A stretch of 49,906 nucleotides of DNA from Spirochaetaceae bacterium bin103 (lineage in GTDB: Bacteria; Spirochaetota; Spirochaetia; SZUA-6; Bin103): the NCBI GenBank assembly GCA_002238925.1, contig MPNH01000042.1, positions 1 to 49,906 on the forward strand. The letters are read 5' to 3'. The notes under the pieces were generated by a model. The model saw only the letters and a program-made list of their open reading frames with translations. It was not told where the DNA came from and made no database searches. A program made the position numbers and the translations under genes. This document shows, one piece after another, positions 8,794-17,244 of the stretch. Each line of letters opens with the position of its first letter. Within the stretch, counting starts at the first letter, position 1.

Positions 8794-8910
8794 TCAGCCG
8801 CGCTGCCGTTGTTTGTGCTTGGGGTTGCTGCAGATCACCCGCACCACCCCGCGCCGGCGAATCACTTTGCACCGGTTGCACATTTTCTTCACGCTCACGC
8901 GTACCTTCAT
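8794..8910 (-). CDS. rpmJ: 50S ribosomal protein L36, zinc type
   Basis: A short 38-residue gene found by reading the spacer between secY and rpsM. The product begins [19 protein letters not shown] and has the zinc-binding pattern C11, C14, C27, H32 (CNRC, then CSNPKH). The usual length is 37-38. It binds at the peptidyl-transferase side of 23S rRNA. It follows secY directly, because adk, map and infA are absent from this spot. Confidence 0.95.
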   Translation of the reverse strand: MKVRVSVKKMCNRCKVIRRRGVVRVICSNPKHKQRQRG

Positions 8911-8928
8911 GTTCGGTCAGCTCCCTAC

Positions 8929-10251
8929 TCACAGATTCCGCGATCGGATACGTCCCTTCTTGGTGAGTCCCTCGTGGTGATGCATCCGCAAGTGCCCCTC
9001 GATCTGACTCATGGTATCGAGGTCGACGCCCACCATGATCAGCAACGAAGTACCGCCCATGAGGAATGCCACCGACGACGGAAATGAGAACAGCGCCTGG
9101 ATGATCGAGGGAATGATCGCGATGAACGCCAGAAACAACGCTCCCGGTAAGATGATGCGATTCAGTATGCGCGTCAAATAGGCGCGCATGTTGTCCGAGC
9201 TGATGCCCCGGATGGAGCCTCCGTTCTCGCGAATCTGGCGGGCGATCTCCACCGGATTGAGGGTGACCTGGGTGTAGAAGTACGCGAAAAACACAATCAG
9301 CACCGCGTAGACGATGACATGCGGCAGCCCGTCCGGACGCAACCAGGAGGCGAATCGGGACAGCCACGGCTGGCTGCTGCCGAGATTCTGCGCAATCTGC
9401 AGCGGGAAGATCAGCACCGACGAGGCGAAGATGACCGGAATGACGCCCGACGGGTTGATCTTGAACGGCAGGTAGGCGTTCTGCGCGCCGTACACGCGCC
9501 GGCCTACCACGCGCTTGGCGTAGTTGACCGGGATGCGCCGCTGCCCCTGCTGCTCATAGACGATCAGTGCGATCACGCCGACAAACACGCCGAATACCAC
9601 GATGGCATACACCGGATTGAGATCCTGCTGCTGGATCTGCGTGATGATGATCCAGATGGCATTCGGGATGCGCGCCACGATGCCGGCGAATATGAGCAGC
9701 GAGATGCCGTTGCCGATACCGCGCTGGGTAATCTGCTCGCCCACCCACATCAGGAAAACGGTCCCCGAGGTTACCGTGAGCATGGCGATGATCGTGTACG
9801 GCACCCGCGCCATGGTGATGGCATCGGGAATGGAGTTGGCGAACTCGGTCACGGTGAACGATTGCACCAGGCATACGAGGACCGTGCCGTAGCGCGTGTA
9901 ACGCTGAATCTTCTGGCGCCCGCCCTCCTCTTCGGAGATCTTCTTCAGCTTCGGAAACACCATCAGCAGGAGCTGCATGATGATCGAGGTGGTGATGTAG
10001 GGCACGATTCCGAGCATGAACACCGAGAAGTTGGTGAATGCCCCGCCCGAGAAGAAGTCGAAGTAGTCGGTGATGCCGACCGCCCCGGAACTCTGCTGGG
10101 CGGTAAAGAAGGCATTCAGCGCGGTTACGTTGACGCCCGGAATGGGAAGCACCGCGCCGAGCCGGAACACCAGCAGCATGGCCACGGTGAACAGGATTCG
10201 GTCGCGCAGATCCTTGATCCGGAAGATGTCAACGAGCGGATTCGTTGCCAC
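8929..10251 (-). CDS. secY: Protein translocase subunit SecY
   Basis: A 440-residue channel subunit of the Sec translocon with about ten hydrophobic membrane segments. Typical parts are the N-terminal NPLVDIFRIKDLRDRILFT, the plug region near residues 50-75, VYEQQGQRRIPVNYAKR, FKINPSGVIPVIFASS in the segment before helix 7, and the C-terminal MVGVDLDTMSQIEGHLRMHH. SecE is also in the window (35564-35743). The gene follows rplO by 2 bases at the end of the spc block. Confidence 0.97.
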   Translation of the reverse strand: MATNPLVDIFRIKDLRDRILFTVAMLLVFRLGAVLPIPGVNVTALNAFFTAQQSSGAVGITDYFDFFSGGAFTNFSVFMLGIVPYITTSIIMQLLLMVFPKLKKISEEEGGRQKIQRYTRYGTVLVCLVQSFTVTEFANSIPDAITMARVPYTIIAMLTVTSGTVFLMWVGEQITQRGIGNGISLLIFAGIVARIPNAIWIIITQIQQQDLNPVYAIVVFGVFVGVIALIVYEQQGQRRIPVNYAKRVVGRRVYGAQNAYLPFKINPSGVIPVIFASSVLIFPLQIAQNLGSSQPWLSRFASWLRPDGLPHVIVYAVLIVFFAYFYTQVTLNPVEIARQIRENGGSIRGISSDNMRAYLTRILNRIILPGALFLAFIAIIPSIIQALFSFPSSVAFLMGGTSLLIMVGVDLDTMSQIEGHLRMHHHEGLTKKGRIRSRNL

Positions 10252-10253
10252 GC

Positions 10254-10796
10254 CTACTCCGCCGAGGCCATGCCGCCGGAGGCGCCACCGCCGGAAGGCC
10301 CGCCGTCCTGCTGCGCCGCGAGTAGCGTTACGCTGCCGCCAGCACCCTCGATCTTGCGGCGCGCACCCTCGGAGACGCGTGCCACCTGCACCTCGAGCCG
10401 ACGCTCGATCTCGCCGTCACCGAGCAGCTTGACCGCCGCCTCCGCCGACTTGATCAGACCGCGCTCCGCCAGAATCTGCGCGGTCACGACGGAATCGTCC
10501 TCGAAGCCGGCCAGAGCCGCCACGTTGACCACCTGGTATTCGACACGAAACCGCTTGTTGGAGAATCCGCGCCGTGCGACGCGGCGGTAGAGCGGCATCT
10601 GCCCGCCCTCGAAACCGGGGCGAACGCCGCCTCCGGAACGCGCGTTCTGTCCCTTGGTGCCGCGCCCGGCGGTACCGCCGCGGCCGCTGCCCGGACCGCG
10701 CCCGATGACGCGCCGCGAGCGCGTGGCGCCGGCCGGGCGGCGCGGGCCGTCGATAGAAGCGTATGCTCCGGCGGCGTATGGTTGCGCCGCGATCAC
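10254..10796 (-). CDS. rplO: 50S ribosomal protein L15
   Basis: A 180-residue L15. The Gly/Arg-rich RVIGRGPGSGRGGTAGRGTKGQNARSG stretch, here given as its start RVIGRGPGSGRGGTAGRG, and the following FEGGQMPLYRRVARRGF are diagnostic. The start is GTG (10794-10796) overlapping the rpmD TGA by 4 bases, with GGGAG 6 bases upstream. The last 25 or so residues (LLAAQQDGGPSGGGASGG) are a Gly-rich tail beyond the usual ~145-residue fold. Confidence 0.94.
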   Translation of the reverse strand: MIAAQPYAAGAYASIDGPRRPAGATRSRRVIGRGPGSGRGGTAGRGTKGQNARSGGGVRPGFEGGQMPLYRRVARRGFSNKRFRVEYQVVNVAALAGFEDDSVVTAQILAERGLIKSAEAAVKLLGDGEIERRLEVQVARVSEGARRKIEGAGGSVTLLAAQQDGGPSGGGASGGMASAE

Positions 10797-11005
10797 GAGT
10801 TCTCTCCCACCGGCTCCACGGTCAACAGGTAGGACACCTGGTTGATCATGCCAAGAATATCGGGCGTCGCCGCATGCTCGACGCTGCTACCCACGCGGTG
10901 CAGCCCAAGTGCGGCAACCGTGCGCCGATGACGCGGCTTGCTGCCCAGCGGGCTGCGCGTCAGGCGCACGCGAATAGCGTCCGTGGCCGTGCTCGACTGC
11001 GCCAT
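10793..11005 (-). CDS. rpmD: 50S ribosomal protein L30
   Basis: A 70-residue L30 with the family core IRVRLTRSPLGSKPRHRRTVAALGLHR, cited here only by IRVRLTRSPLGSKPRHRRTV, and ending in a MINQVSYLLTVE strand. ATG at 11005 is preferred over an in-frame ATG at 11017 that would overlap rpsE, since it lies 2 bases after the rpsE stop with a GGGG element upstream. The gene sits between rpsE and rplO as in most spc operons. Confidence 0.93.
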   Translation of the reverse strand: MAQSSTATDAIRVRLTRSPLGSKPRHRRTVAALGLHRVGSSVEHAATPDILGMINQVSYLLTVEPVGENS

Positions 11006-11007
11006 GC

Positions 11008-11544
11008 TCAGCCCCACAACTCGCGCACGGGCTTGCCGCGATTGGTGGCCACCTTGCGAGCATCCATCAGGTGGTCAAATCCGGCAAACACCGCCTTGAC
11101 AATGTTCATCGAGTTCTGCGATCCGAGCGATTTGCTCAGGATGTCGGTGATCCCGGCCGCCTCCAGCACCGCGCGTACCGGGCCGCCGGCGATAATGCCG
11201 GTACCGGGGGAGGCCGGCCGAAGCAGCACGTTGGAACCTTTGAAATTCCCGGTTACCGCATGCGGCAGGGTGGTCTTGCGGCGTGGAACCGAAACCATGT
11301 TGCGGCGCGCCCGCTCACTGCTCTTGCGGATGGCGTCGGCCACGTAGTTGGCCTTGCCGAACCCGTAGCCAACGCGGCCCTTGCGGTCGCCGACCACTAC
11401 CAGGGCCGAGAAGGAAAACCGACGGCCCCCCTTTACCACCTTGGCGATGCGGTTCAGGCGCACCAGTTTCTCGAACATGTCGCTGTCACGACGGTCGCCG
11501 AAGTTGCGTCCGCCGGACCGGTTCCCCATTGATCGGCTACTCAT
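11008..11544 (-). CDS. rpsE: 30S ribosomal protein S5
   Basis: A 178-residue S5, involved in decoding accuracy and mRNA unwinding at the entry site. The spectinomycin-contact loop [18 protein letters not shown] is unaltered in its key VKGGR residues. The C-terminal domain has [17 protein letters not shown] and [11 protein letters not shown]. The first ~20 residues are basic and Gly-rich. It follows rplR by 15 bases. Confidence 0.97.
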   Translation of the reverse strand: MSSRSMGNRSGGRNFGDRRDSDMFEKLVRLNRIAKVVKGGRRFSFSALVVVGDRKGRVGYGFGKANYVADAIRKSSERARRNMVSVPRRKTTLPHAVTGNFKGSNVLLRPASPGTGIIAGGPVRAVLEAAGITDILSKSLGSQNSMNIVKAVFAGFDHLMDARKVATNRGKPVRELWG

Positions 11545-11559
11545 CCTCTATCCCCGCAT

Positions 11560-12054
11560 CTACAGGTTGATCCCGGCCTCGCGCACGCCTTCCGCCAGCG
11601 AGCGTACCCGGCCGTGATACGGATATCCATTTCGATCGAACACTACCTCGGCGATGCCATGCTGACGCAAGCGCTCTCCGACCACCAGTCCCAGCTTGCC
11701 GGCACCGGCAACCTTGCTGCCGGCAGCCCCAAACTCGGCCTCTCGACTCGACGCCGACACCAGCGTGTGACCGCGCTGATCGTCGATCGCCTGCACGTAG
11801 GTGTACGAGTTGCTCTTGTACACCGTAAGGCGCGGACGCCCGGCGGTTCCCCGAATCCGCTTGCGAATGCGCAGTTTGCGGCGCAGCCAGCGGCGCCGCT
11901 TCGGAAGTGCGCTGCCATGCGCAGCGCTTCGCCCGCCACTCCTGCGGCGCCGCCCGGGGGTGCCCCCGCTCCCGTGGGGGAAGGGGGGGTGCGCGGCGCG
12001 GCCGCGGGCGCCGCTTGGGAGGGGCGCGCCCAGGCGCCCCGCTGCCCCCGCCAC
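11560..12054 (-). CDS. rplR: 50S ribosomal protein L18 with disrupted N-terminal region
   Basis: The L18 core is clear from about residue 51 (KRRRWLRRKLRIRKRIRGTA) to the end (VVFDRNGYPYHGRVRSLAEG). L18 binds 5S rRNA in the central protuberance. The first ~45 residues are low-complexity Gly/Ala/Arg/Pro encoded by an insertion (see the repeat at 11932-12066). In the given sequence the only in-frame start is GTG at 12054, just after the rplF TGA. The expected start, an ATG overlapping that TGA (12056-12058), is in a different frame. Removing 115 bp (one repeat copy plus the intervening DNA) restores ATG in frame and yields a protein starting MSGGRSAAHGSALPKRRRW, close to the family's usual length. 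Either the gene now uses GTG with an extended N-terminus, or one base is missing or extra in the G-runs. Confidence 0.85.
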   Translation of the reverse strand: MAGAAGRLGAPLPSGARGRAAHPPFPHGSGGTPGRRRRSGGRSAAHGSALPKRRRWLRRKLRIRKRIRGTAGRPRLTVYKSNSYTYVQAIDDQRGHTLVSASSREAEFGAAGSKVAGAGKLGLVVGERLRQHGIAEVVFDRNGYPYHGRVRSLAEGVREAGINL

Positions 12055-12066
12055 TCATGCGGTGCC
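11932..12066. repeat. 115-bp GC-rich insertion with 20-bp direct repeats at rplF/rplR
   Basis: CCCGCCACTCCTGCGGCGCC at 11932-11951 and CCCGCCACTCATGCGGTGCC at 12047-12066 match at 18 of 20 positions and are offset by 115 bp. The ~95 bp between them are almost pure G and C with several self-complementary parts (GGGGGTGCCCCC; GGGGCG...CGCCCC) and runs of up to seven G. The right copy contains the rplF stop codon and the expected rplR ATG. In the left copy that ATG is AGG, still in the L18 frame. This pattern fits insertion of a short repetitive or mobile sequence with target duplication, or a tandem duplication of divergent DNA. No similar sequence was noticed elsewhere in the window. Confidence 0.7.
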
Positions 12067-12606
12067 GGCGCCCGCCATCGCCTTGCCCGCCTTGCGGCGC
12101 ACATATTCGTTCTCGTACCGCACGCCCTTGCCCTTGTACGGTTCGGGGGGCCGGAAACCGCGGATTTCGGCGGCCACCTGGCCCACCATCTGCCGGTCGG
12201 CACCAGACACGGTAATGCGCGTTGCGCTCGCCGCATCAATGGTTACCCCGTCGCGGATCGGATACTCAATGGGATTCGAATAGCCGAGGTTGAGCACCAG
12301 CTTGTTGCCCTGGACCTCGCCCCGGTAGCCGACCCCGTTGATCACCAGCACCTTGCTGAATCCGGTCGAAACGCCGGTCACCATGTTGGCGATCAGCTTG
12401 CGATACAGGCCGTGCAGCGCCTTGCTGCGATGCGCGTCGTCGCCACGCGTGACCGTTACCTGGCCGTCCCCGACCGCCACGCTGATGTTGCCGGTAGTGC
12501 GCAACTGCAGCGCCCCCTTCGGCCCGCTGGCGTCGAATCGGTTCCCGTTCACTTCCACCTTGACGCCGGCCGGCACGGCGACCGGCACTACCCCAACACG
12601 TGACAT
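12055..12606 (-). CDS. rplF: 50S ribosomal protein L6
   Basis: A 183-residue L6, which binds near the sarcin-ricin loop. It begins MSRVGVVPVAVPAGVKVEV; the C-terminal signature region reads FRPPEPYKGKGVRYENEYVRRKAGKA in the protein, cited here as PEPYKGKGVRYENEY. Its stop codon lies inside the right-hand copy of the 20-bp direct repeat at the insertion next to rplR, and the coding sequence itself appears intact. It follows rpsH by 2 bases. Confidence 0.96.
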   Translation of the reverse strand: MSRVGVVPVAVPAGVKVEVNGNRFDASGPKGALQLRTTGNISVAVGDGQVTVTRGDDAHRSKALHGLYRKLIANMVTGVSTGFSKVLVINGVGYRGEVQGNKLVLNLGYSNPIEYPIRDGVTIDAASATRITVSGADRQMVGQVAAEIRGFRPPEPYKGKGVRYENEYVRRKAGKAMAGAGTA

Positions 12607-12608
12607 CG

Positions 12609-13007
12609 CTACCAGACCGTACAGAGCAGTTCGCCGCCGGCTTTCCGCTCGCGCGCGCGCCGCCCGGTCGTGACGCCGGACGAGGTCGAAACCACCAGCG
12701 TGCCGTAGCCGTTGAACACCCGCGGCATGCCTCGATAACCGGAGTATATGCGCCGGCCCGGCTTGGAGATCCGCTGGATTCCCTGGATGATCGGCGCGAG
12801 CTGCTCATCGTACTTCAGGAATACGCAGATGCTGGTATGGCCGTCCGCGTTTACCTTCTTGAAGTTCTTGATATAGCCCTCGATCTTGAGAATCTTGATG
12901 ATCTCCAGCTTCAACCGCGACGGCCGGATGTTGACGCTCTCGTGGCCGGCGCTGCTCGCATTCTTGATTTTCGCGAGCATGTCGGCGATCGGATCGGTTA
13001 CCGCCAT
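12609..13007 (-). CDS. rpsH: 30S ribosomal protein S8
   Basis: A 132-residue S8, a central-domain 16S rRNA binder. The start [18 protein letters not shown] was chosen at 13007 because the in-frame upstream extension reads the rpsN region in another frame, and because GGGGAAGGG precedes this ATG. The C-terminal [20 protein letters not shown] motif identifies the family. In other bacteria S8 represses the spc operon. Confidence 0.96.
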   Translation of the reverse strand: MAVTDPIADMLAKIKNASSAGHESVNIRPSRLKLEIIKILKIEGYIKNFKKVNADGHTSICVFLKYDEQLAPIIQGIQRISKPGRRIYSGYRGMPRVFNGYGTLVVSTSSGVTTGRRARERKAGGELLCTVW

Positions 13008-13020
13008 CGAATCCCTTCCC

Positions 13021-13206
13021 CTACCAACTTGATTTTGTAACTCCGGGTATCTTGCCGGCGCTCGCAAGGTTGCGAAAGCAGATCCGACAGAGTTCGAATT
13101 TACGCATATAACCGCGTGCCCGGCCACACAGCCGGCACCGATTTACCGCCCGGACCCGGTACTTCGGCTTCCGTCCGGCTTTCACCATCAAACTTTTGCG
13201 CGCCAC
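13021..13206 (-). CDS. rpsN: 30S ribosomal protein S14, zinc (type Z)
   Basis: A 61-residue S14, exactly the length of the zinc-dependent type, with C-x2-C-x12-C-x2-C ([20 protein letters not shown]). The start is GTG at 13206, one base after the rplE stop; the N-terminus reads (V)[18 protein letters not shown] as in the family. An ATG upstream at 13251 would overlap rplE and adds residues foreign to S14. The zinc-free long form is not present in this window. Confidence 0.95.
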   Translation of the reverse strand: MARKSLMVKAGRKPKYRVRAVNRCRLCGRARGYMRKFELCRICFRNLASAGKIPGVTKSSW

Positions 13207-13207
13207 T

Positions 13208-13804
13208 CTAATTTGCCTCCGGCCGTTGAAATGGCATCCCGAGCGCAGCAAGCAGGCTGCGTGCCTCGCGATCGGTTTCCGCGGTGGTTACGATCACGAT
13301 GTTGAGCCCGGTGATACGCTCCACCTTGTCATAGTCGATTTCCGGAAAGATGGTCTGGTCATCGACTCCCATGGAGTAGTTGCCGTGGCCATCGAAAGCA
13401 CGGATGCTGCAGCCGCGGAAGTCCTTGATGCGCGGGATCGCCACGCTCACCAAGCGGTCGAGAAATTCGAACATGCGATCGCCGCGGAGCGTGACCATGA
13501 CGCCGATCTCCATGCCCTGACGTATCTTGAACGCCGCAATCGACTTCCGTGCCGTGGTGCGGACCGCATGCAGGCCGGAGATCTGGCTGAGTTCGGCCAC
13601 CGCCGTATCGAGCAGCCGCTTGTTGTTGACCGCTTCGCCGACGCCGGCGCTGAGCACGATTTTCTCCAGCCGGGGGGTCTGCATCACCGAGTCGTAGCCG
13701 AACTCCTCGTGCAGGGCGGCCGCAATCTGAGCCCGATATTGCGCCTTCAGGCGCGGAACGTAGCTATCCGGCACAACCGGTTCCGGTGTCTTGCGCTTGC
13801 TCAC
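13208..13804 (-). CDS. rplE: 50S ribosomal protein L5
   Basis: A 198-residue L5 that binds 5S rRNA and contacts the P-site tRNA. The start is GTG at 13804, overlapping the rplX TGA in GTGA; the first residues read [19 protein letters not shown]. The 69 codons upstream in this frame are a shadow of rplX. Family parts include [40 protein letters not shown], and [20 protein letters not shown] near the end. Confidence 0.96.
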   Translation of the reverse strand: MSKRKTPEPVVPDSYVPRLKAQYRAQIAAALHEEFGYDSVMQTPRLEKIVLSAGVGEAVNNKRLLDTAVAELSQISGLHAVRTTARKSIAAFKIRQGMEIGVMVTLRGDRMFEFLDRLVSVAIPRIKDFRGCSIRAFDGHGNYSMGVDDQTIFPEIDYDKVERITGLNIVIVTTAETDREARSLLAALGMPFQRPEAN

Positions 13805-14124
13805 AACGGTTCTCCACACTTCCGGCACACGCGCACCTTGTCCTCGCCGCTCGTATCGTAACCGATGCGGGCTATCCCACATCGGCGGCATACGACCATC
13901 ACGTTGGCCCAATTCACACTGGCTTCCACGTCGGTAAGCCCGCCCTGCTGCGGCTGGTTGGGATTCTTCGAGCGCACCGCCTTCTTGACCATGTTGGCGC
14001 CTTCGATCCACACCCGTCCGCGGGTCCGGTCGAGACGCAGAATTCTGCCCTCACGCCCGCGCGAACGGCCGCTGACGATGCGCACCAGGTCGCCGGTCTT
14101 GAGCTTGCTGCGTGCCGCCATCAT
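13801..14124 (-). CDS. rplX: 50S ribosomal protein L24 with C-terminal Cys pairs
   Basis: A 107-residue L24, an assembly initiator. The KOW-type N-terminus [21 protein letters not shown] is typical. The C-terminal part has two CxxC pairs (VVCRRCG near residue 79 and VRVCRKCGE near 100) that look like a zinc ribbon, a variation known in many L24 proteins. Its ATG at 14124 overlaps the rplN stop by 4 bases. Confidence 0.96.
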   Translation of the reverse strand: MMAARSKLKTGDLVRIVSGRSRGREGRILRLDRTRGRVWIEGANMVKKAVRSKNPNQPQQGGLTDVEASVNWANVMVVCRRCGIARIGYDTSGEDKVRVCRKCGEPL

Positions 14125-14489
14125 AACACCTCCGGAGCCAGCGACACGATCTTCATGTAATCGCGCTCGCGCAACTCACGGGCCACCGGCCCGAACACGC
14201 GCTTGCCTGCCGGGTTGCCGGCGGCGTCCACCAGCACGCAGGCGTTGTCGTCGAAGCGGATGTAGGTGCCGTCGTCGCGCCGCAATTCCTTTCTGGTGCG
14301 CACCACCACGGCGCGGGTCATTGATCCCTTGCGGATCGCGCCGCCCGGCAGCGCAACCTTCACCGCAACCACGACGGTGTCACCCACCGACGCGCTGCGG
14401 CGCTTCGAGCCGCCGAGTATCTTGATGCACTGCACCCGCTTGGCGCCGCTGTTGTCGGCCACGTTGAGGTAGCTCATCATTTGAATCAT
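14121..14489 (-). CDS. rplN: 50S ribosomal protein L14
   Basis: A 122-residue L14 forming an intersubunit bridge. It starts [20 protein letters not shown]; the signature region [20 protein letters not shown] and the end [17 protein letters not shown] are as expected. The spacing to rpsQ is 12 bases and it overlaps rplX by 4. Confidence 0.97.
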   Translation of the reverse strand: MIQMMSYLNVADNSGAKRVQCIKILGGSKRRSASVGDTVVVAVKVALPGGAIRKGSMTRAVVVRTRKELRRDDGTYIRFDDNACVLVDAAGNPAGKRVFGPVARELRERDYMKIVSLAPEVL

Positions 14490-14501
14490 GATTCCCCGTC
14501 C

Positions 14502-15158
14502 CTAACTGGCGCGCTTCACGATCTCGACCAGCCGCCAGCGCTTCATCTTGCTCAGCGGGCGGTTCTCGATGACGCGCACCAAGTCGCCAACTTGGCAGTC
14601 GTCGCCAGGATCGTGCGCCATCACCTTCTTGCTGAGGTTGCGGTACTTCTTGTACAGCCGGTGCTTCTTGCGACGGGAGATGCGCACCACGACGCTCTGG
14701 GCGGCCCCGTTGCTGACCACCGTACCGGTCAGCACGCGCTTGTGGCGTTTGCCGGACGCCGCCGGTGCGCCCACTTCCGCGGGCTCCGGCTCTCGCGCCG
14801 ATGCCGCCGCGATCGCTTCTGGTGCGGCGGCCGGTTCGGCTCCTGCCGCGACCGCCTCGCCGCCCGGCTGTTCCGCACTGGCGGGCGCGCCCGCGGAGTC
14901 GCCGTTGCCGGGCTCCGCGGCGATACTTGCCTCCGCGTCTGGCGCCGGTGCGTCCGCCGCCGGCGCTTCGGGGACCGCCGCTGCCGCGTCTTCCGACGCG
15001 GCCGAGACCACCTCGCCCGCCGCCGCCTCCGCGCCTGCCGCGAAGACCGGCTCCGCGGTCGATACCGCTTCCACGGTCACTGCCGCCGCCTCGTCGGTCT
15101 GCCGCTCGTCGGGCGCGACGTCAGGCTGCTGGTCCGGATTGTCTACCGGTCTATTCAT
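14502..15158 (-). CDS. rpsQ: 30S ribosomal protein S17 with long acidic N-terminal extension
   Basis: The S17 fold is at residues 139-218 (HKRVLTGTVVSNGAAQSVVV, KKHRLYKKYRNLSKKVMAHD, CQVGDLVRVIENRPLSKMKR). S17 is a primary binder of the 16S 5' domain and is usually 80-90 residues. Here about 135 residues rich in Ala, Glu, Pro and Asp and almost devoid of Lys precede it. The ATG at 15158 has a strong GAGGAG at good distance and lies 18 bases after rpmC, so the extension is probably translated. An internal GTG at 14774, with GGAG 9 bases upstream, would give a normal-sized protein and remains an alternative. No stop interrupts the extension. Confidence 0.93.
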   Translation of the reverse strand: MNRPVDNPDQQPDVAPDERQTDEAAAVTVEAVSTAEPVFAAGAEAAAGEVVSAASEDAAAAVPEAPAADAPAPDAEASIAAEPGNGDSAGAPASAEQPGGEAVAAGAEPAAAPEAIAAASAREPEPAEVGAPAASGKRHKRVLTGTVVSNGAAQSVVVRISRRKKHRLYKKYRNLSKKVMAHDPGDDCQVGDLVRVIENRPLSKMKRWRLVEIVKRAS

Positions 15159-15176
15159 AGTTCTCCTCGGCGCATA

Positions 15177-15461
15177 TTACTGCTCGACCTGCGCCGGCGC
15201 GGCAGCCGGCTGCTCGTTCTCTTCCTTGCCACCGGCTTCTTCCGCGCCGGTGACGGCGGCCTGCGCCTGCCTGATGCCCAGGTCATACTCATGCAAAATG
15301 GTGTTCAACCGGGCGAGCTTGCGCTTCAGCGTACGCAGCAGCAGGGGATTGTCCACGTGCCCGACCACGACGTTGAACCGCACGTCCCGGTACTGCTTGC
15401 GCATCTCGTCCCGGCGAGTGAGCAATTCGCCATACGAAAGGTCGTTAAAGGAATCTTTCAT
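15177..15461 (-). CDS. rpmC: 50S ribosomal protein L29 with acidic tail
   Basis: A 94-residue L29, located at the tunnel exit where signal recognition particle and trigger factor bind. The two-helix core runs from [14 protein letters not shown] to [19 protein letters not shown]. About 27 further residues ([20 protein letters not shown]) form an Ala/Glu/Gln tail beyond the normal 60-70-residue length. ATG at 15461 overlaps the rplP stop by 4 bases (ATGA); codons upstream in this frame belong to an rplP shadow. Confidence 0.93.
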   Translation of the reverse strand: MKDSFNDLSYGELLTRRDEMRKQYRDVRFNVVVGHVDNPLLLRTLKRKLARLNTILHEYDLGIRQAQAAVTGAEEAGGKEENEQPAAAPAQVEQ

Positions 15462-15877
15462 TCTTCCAGGTTGCGCCGCACCAGCAGCTTCGTCTTCACC
15501 GGCAGCTTGCTGCCCGCCAGGGCAATCGCTTCGCTGGCGGCCTGCCGCGGCACTCCGGCCAACTCGAACAGCACCGTACCCGGCTTCACCGGCGCCACCC
15601 AGTACTCGGGGGTGCCCTTGCCCTTGCCCATCCGCGTCTCGGCCGGCTTCTTGGTGTACGGCTTGTCCGGGAAAATGCGGATCCACACCTTGCCGCCACG
15701 CCGGATGTGGCGGGTCATGGCGACCCGCGCGGCCTCGATCTGGCGGTTGGTAATCAGTTTCGGTTCCAGCGCCATCAGCCCGTAATCGCCGAACGCAACT
15801 TCATTCTTGCGGGTGGCGTTGCCACGCAGACGGCCTCGCTGCCGCTTGCGGTATTTCTCTCGCTTGGGAGCCAGCAT
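15458..15877 (-). CDS. rplP: 50S ribosomal protein L16
   Basis: A 139-residue L16, organising the A-site tRNA binding region of the 50S subunit. It starts [19 protein letters not shown]; the conserved [20 protein letters not shown] and [19 protein letters not shown] are present. It lies 2 bases after rpsC. Confidence 0.97.
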   Translation of the reverse strand: MLAPKREKYRKRQRGRLRGNATRKNEVAFGDYGLMALEPKLITNRQIEAARVAMTRHIRRGGKVWIRIFPDKPYTKKPAETRMGKGKGTPEYWVAPVKPGTVLFELAGVPRQAASEAIALAGSKLPVKTKLLVRRNLEE

Positions 15878-15879
15878 CG

Positions 15880-16581
15880 TTACAACCGCGCCGCCGAGCG
15901 ACCGCGCTGACGGCGCAGCGGCTGGCCCGCGTCTTCCTTGGTCTCACGGCCGAACAGCTCGCCGTTGAATACCCACACCTTCACGCCGATGGTGCCCATC
16001 GCGGTCTGCGACTCGGCAAACCCGTAGTCGATGTCGGCGCGGAACGTATGCAACGGAATACGGCCCTCCTTGCGCTGCTCGCTGCGAGACATCTCCGAAC
16101 CGCCGAGCCGGCCGCCAATCTTGATCTTGATGCCCTGCACGCCGGCGCGCATGGCGTTCTGCACCGCCATGTTCAACGAGCGCCGGAACGACGCCTTGGT
16201 GCGCAACTGCCGCGCCACGTTCATGGCGATAAGCTGCGCATTCACCTCGGGCCGGTGAATCTCCTTGATCTTGATCTGGATCTTCTTGCCGACCAGCCGC
16301 TGCAGCTTGCCGCCGAGCCGCTCGATGTTGGCGCCCTTGGCACCGATCACCACTCCCGGACGGCCGGTGTGGATGATGATGGTGATTCGCTGAGGATGAC
16401 GGATAATCTCCACGTCGGAGATATCGGCACCGCGCGTATCGGGCGAATTCTCGATCAGGTTGCGCAACCCCAGGTCCTCGTGCAGCGTCCTGGAATACTC
16501 GCGCGGATCAACGTACCACTTCGACTTCCAGGTACGATTGATGCCCAACCGCATCCCGATCGGGTTGATCTTCTGGCCCAT
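15880..16581 (-). CDS. rpsC: 30S ribosomal protein S3
   Basis: A 233-residue S3 forming the mRNA entry channel. It opens [20 protein letters not shown]; a type-II KH domain holds [16 protein letters not shown] (GAKG loop), and the C-terminal domain has [20 protein letters not shown] and [20 protein letters not shown]. The final ~20 residues are Arg/Gln-rich. It is 13 bases after rplV. Confidence 0.97.
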   Translation of the reverse strand: MGQKINPIGMRLGINRTWKSKWYVDPREYSRTLHEDLGLRNLIENSPDTRGADISDVEIIRHPQRITIIIHTGRPGVVIGAKGANIERLGGKLQRLVGKKIQIKIKEIHRPEVNAQLIAMNVARQLRTKASFRRSLNMAVQNAMRAGVQGIKIKIGGRLGGSEMSRSEQRKEGRIPLHTFRADIDYGFAESQTAMGTIGVKVWVFNGELFGRETKEDAGQPLRRQRGRSAARL

Positions 16582-16594
16582 TCCTAAGCTCCCG

Positions 16595-16960
16595 TTATTC
16601 CTCGTCCTCGCCCACCGTCGCCACCGCGACGACGATGTGGCACATGCGCTTCAACAGACGATCAGCGCGTCCTCGGCCCCGAATCCAGATCCGCTTCATG
16701 CGCGGCGCCTCGTTCACTTCAACGTGGCTGACGTAGAGCGCCTCCTCGTCGAGATTCTCGTTCTGTACCAGGGCGTTGTCGGCGGCCGACTTGACCACCT
16801 TGCGCAGCACCTTGGCGCCCTTGTTGGGCAACGCATCCAACAGCGCCAGGGCTTCGACGTACGGTTTGCGCCGCACCGTGTCGGCGATCGGACGCACCTT
16901 GCGCGGCGACATCCTGATGTACTGCGCGCGTGCGGTATGGCCCTTTGCCGCGTCGATCAC
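16595..16960 (-). CDS. rplV: 50S ribosomal protein L22
   Basis: A 121-residue L22 that lines the peptide tunnel. The family core includes [31 protein letters not shown] and the loop region [19 protein letters not shown]. The acidic end VGEDEE is short. It overlaps rpsS by 4 bases. Confidence 0.96.
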   Translation of the reverse strand: MIDAAKGHTARAQYIRMSPRKVRPIADTVRRKPYVEALALLDALPNKGAKVLRKVVKSAADNALVQNENLDEEALYVSHVEVNEAPRMKRIWIRGRGRADRLLKRMCHIVVAVATVGEDEE

Positions 16961-17238
16961 CGCCGCACCGCCTTGCGATCCGACCCGGCATGGCCGCGGA
17001 ACACGCGCGTCGGTGCAAATTCACCGAGCTTGTGCCCGACCAGGTTCTCGGTGACATACACCGGGATCCAAGTCTTGCCGTTGTACACCGAAATGGTCAT
17101 GCCGACCATCTCAGGAATGATCGTCGACGTCCGCGAGTACGTACGGATCATGCGCTTTTCGCCGGTCTTGCTGGCATCAAGGATGCGCTGGTACAGCTTG
17201 CCCGCAATAAACGGTCCCTTCTTTACCGATCGTGCCAT
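16957..17238 (-). CDS. rpsS: 30S ribosomal protein S19
   Basis: A 93-residue S19 of the 30S head. It begins [40 protein letters not shown] and [19 protein letters not shown] are diagnostic. The spacing to rplB is 6 bases. Confidence 0.97.
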   Translation of the reverse strand: MARSVKKGPFIAGKLYQRILDASKTGEKRMIRTYSRTSTIIPEMVGMTISVYNGKTWIPVYVTENLVGHKLGEFAPTRVFRGHAGSDRKAVRR

Positions 17239-17244
17239 GTCGGC

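Noticed and set aside
11537..12058. Open frame from the ATG overlapping the rplF stop
   Set aside because: It has the expected start codon of rplR but runs in the wrong frame through the L18 core after the 115-bp insertion. It is kept as evidence for the insertion, not as a gene.
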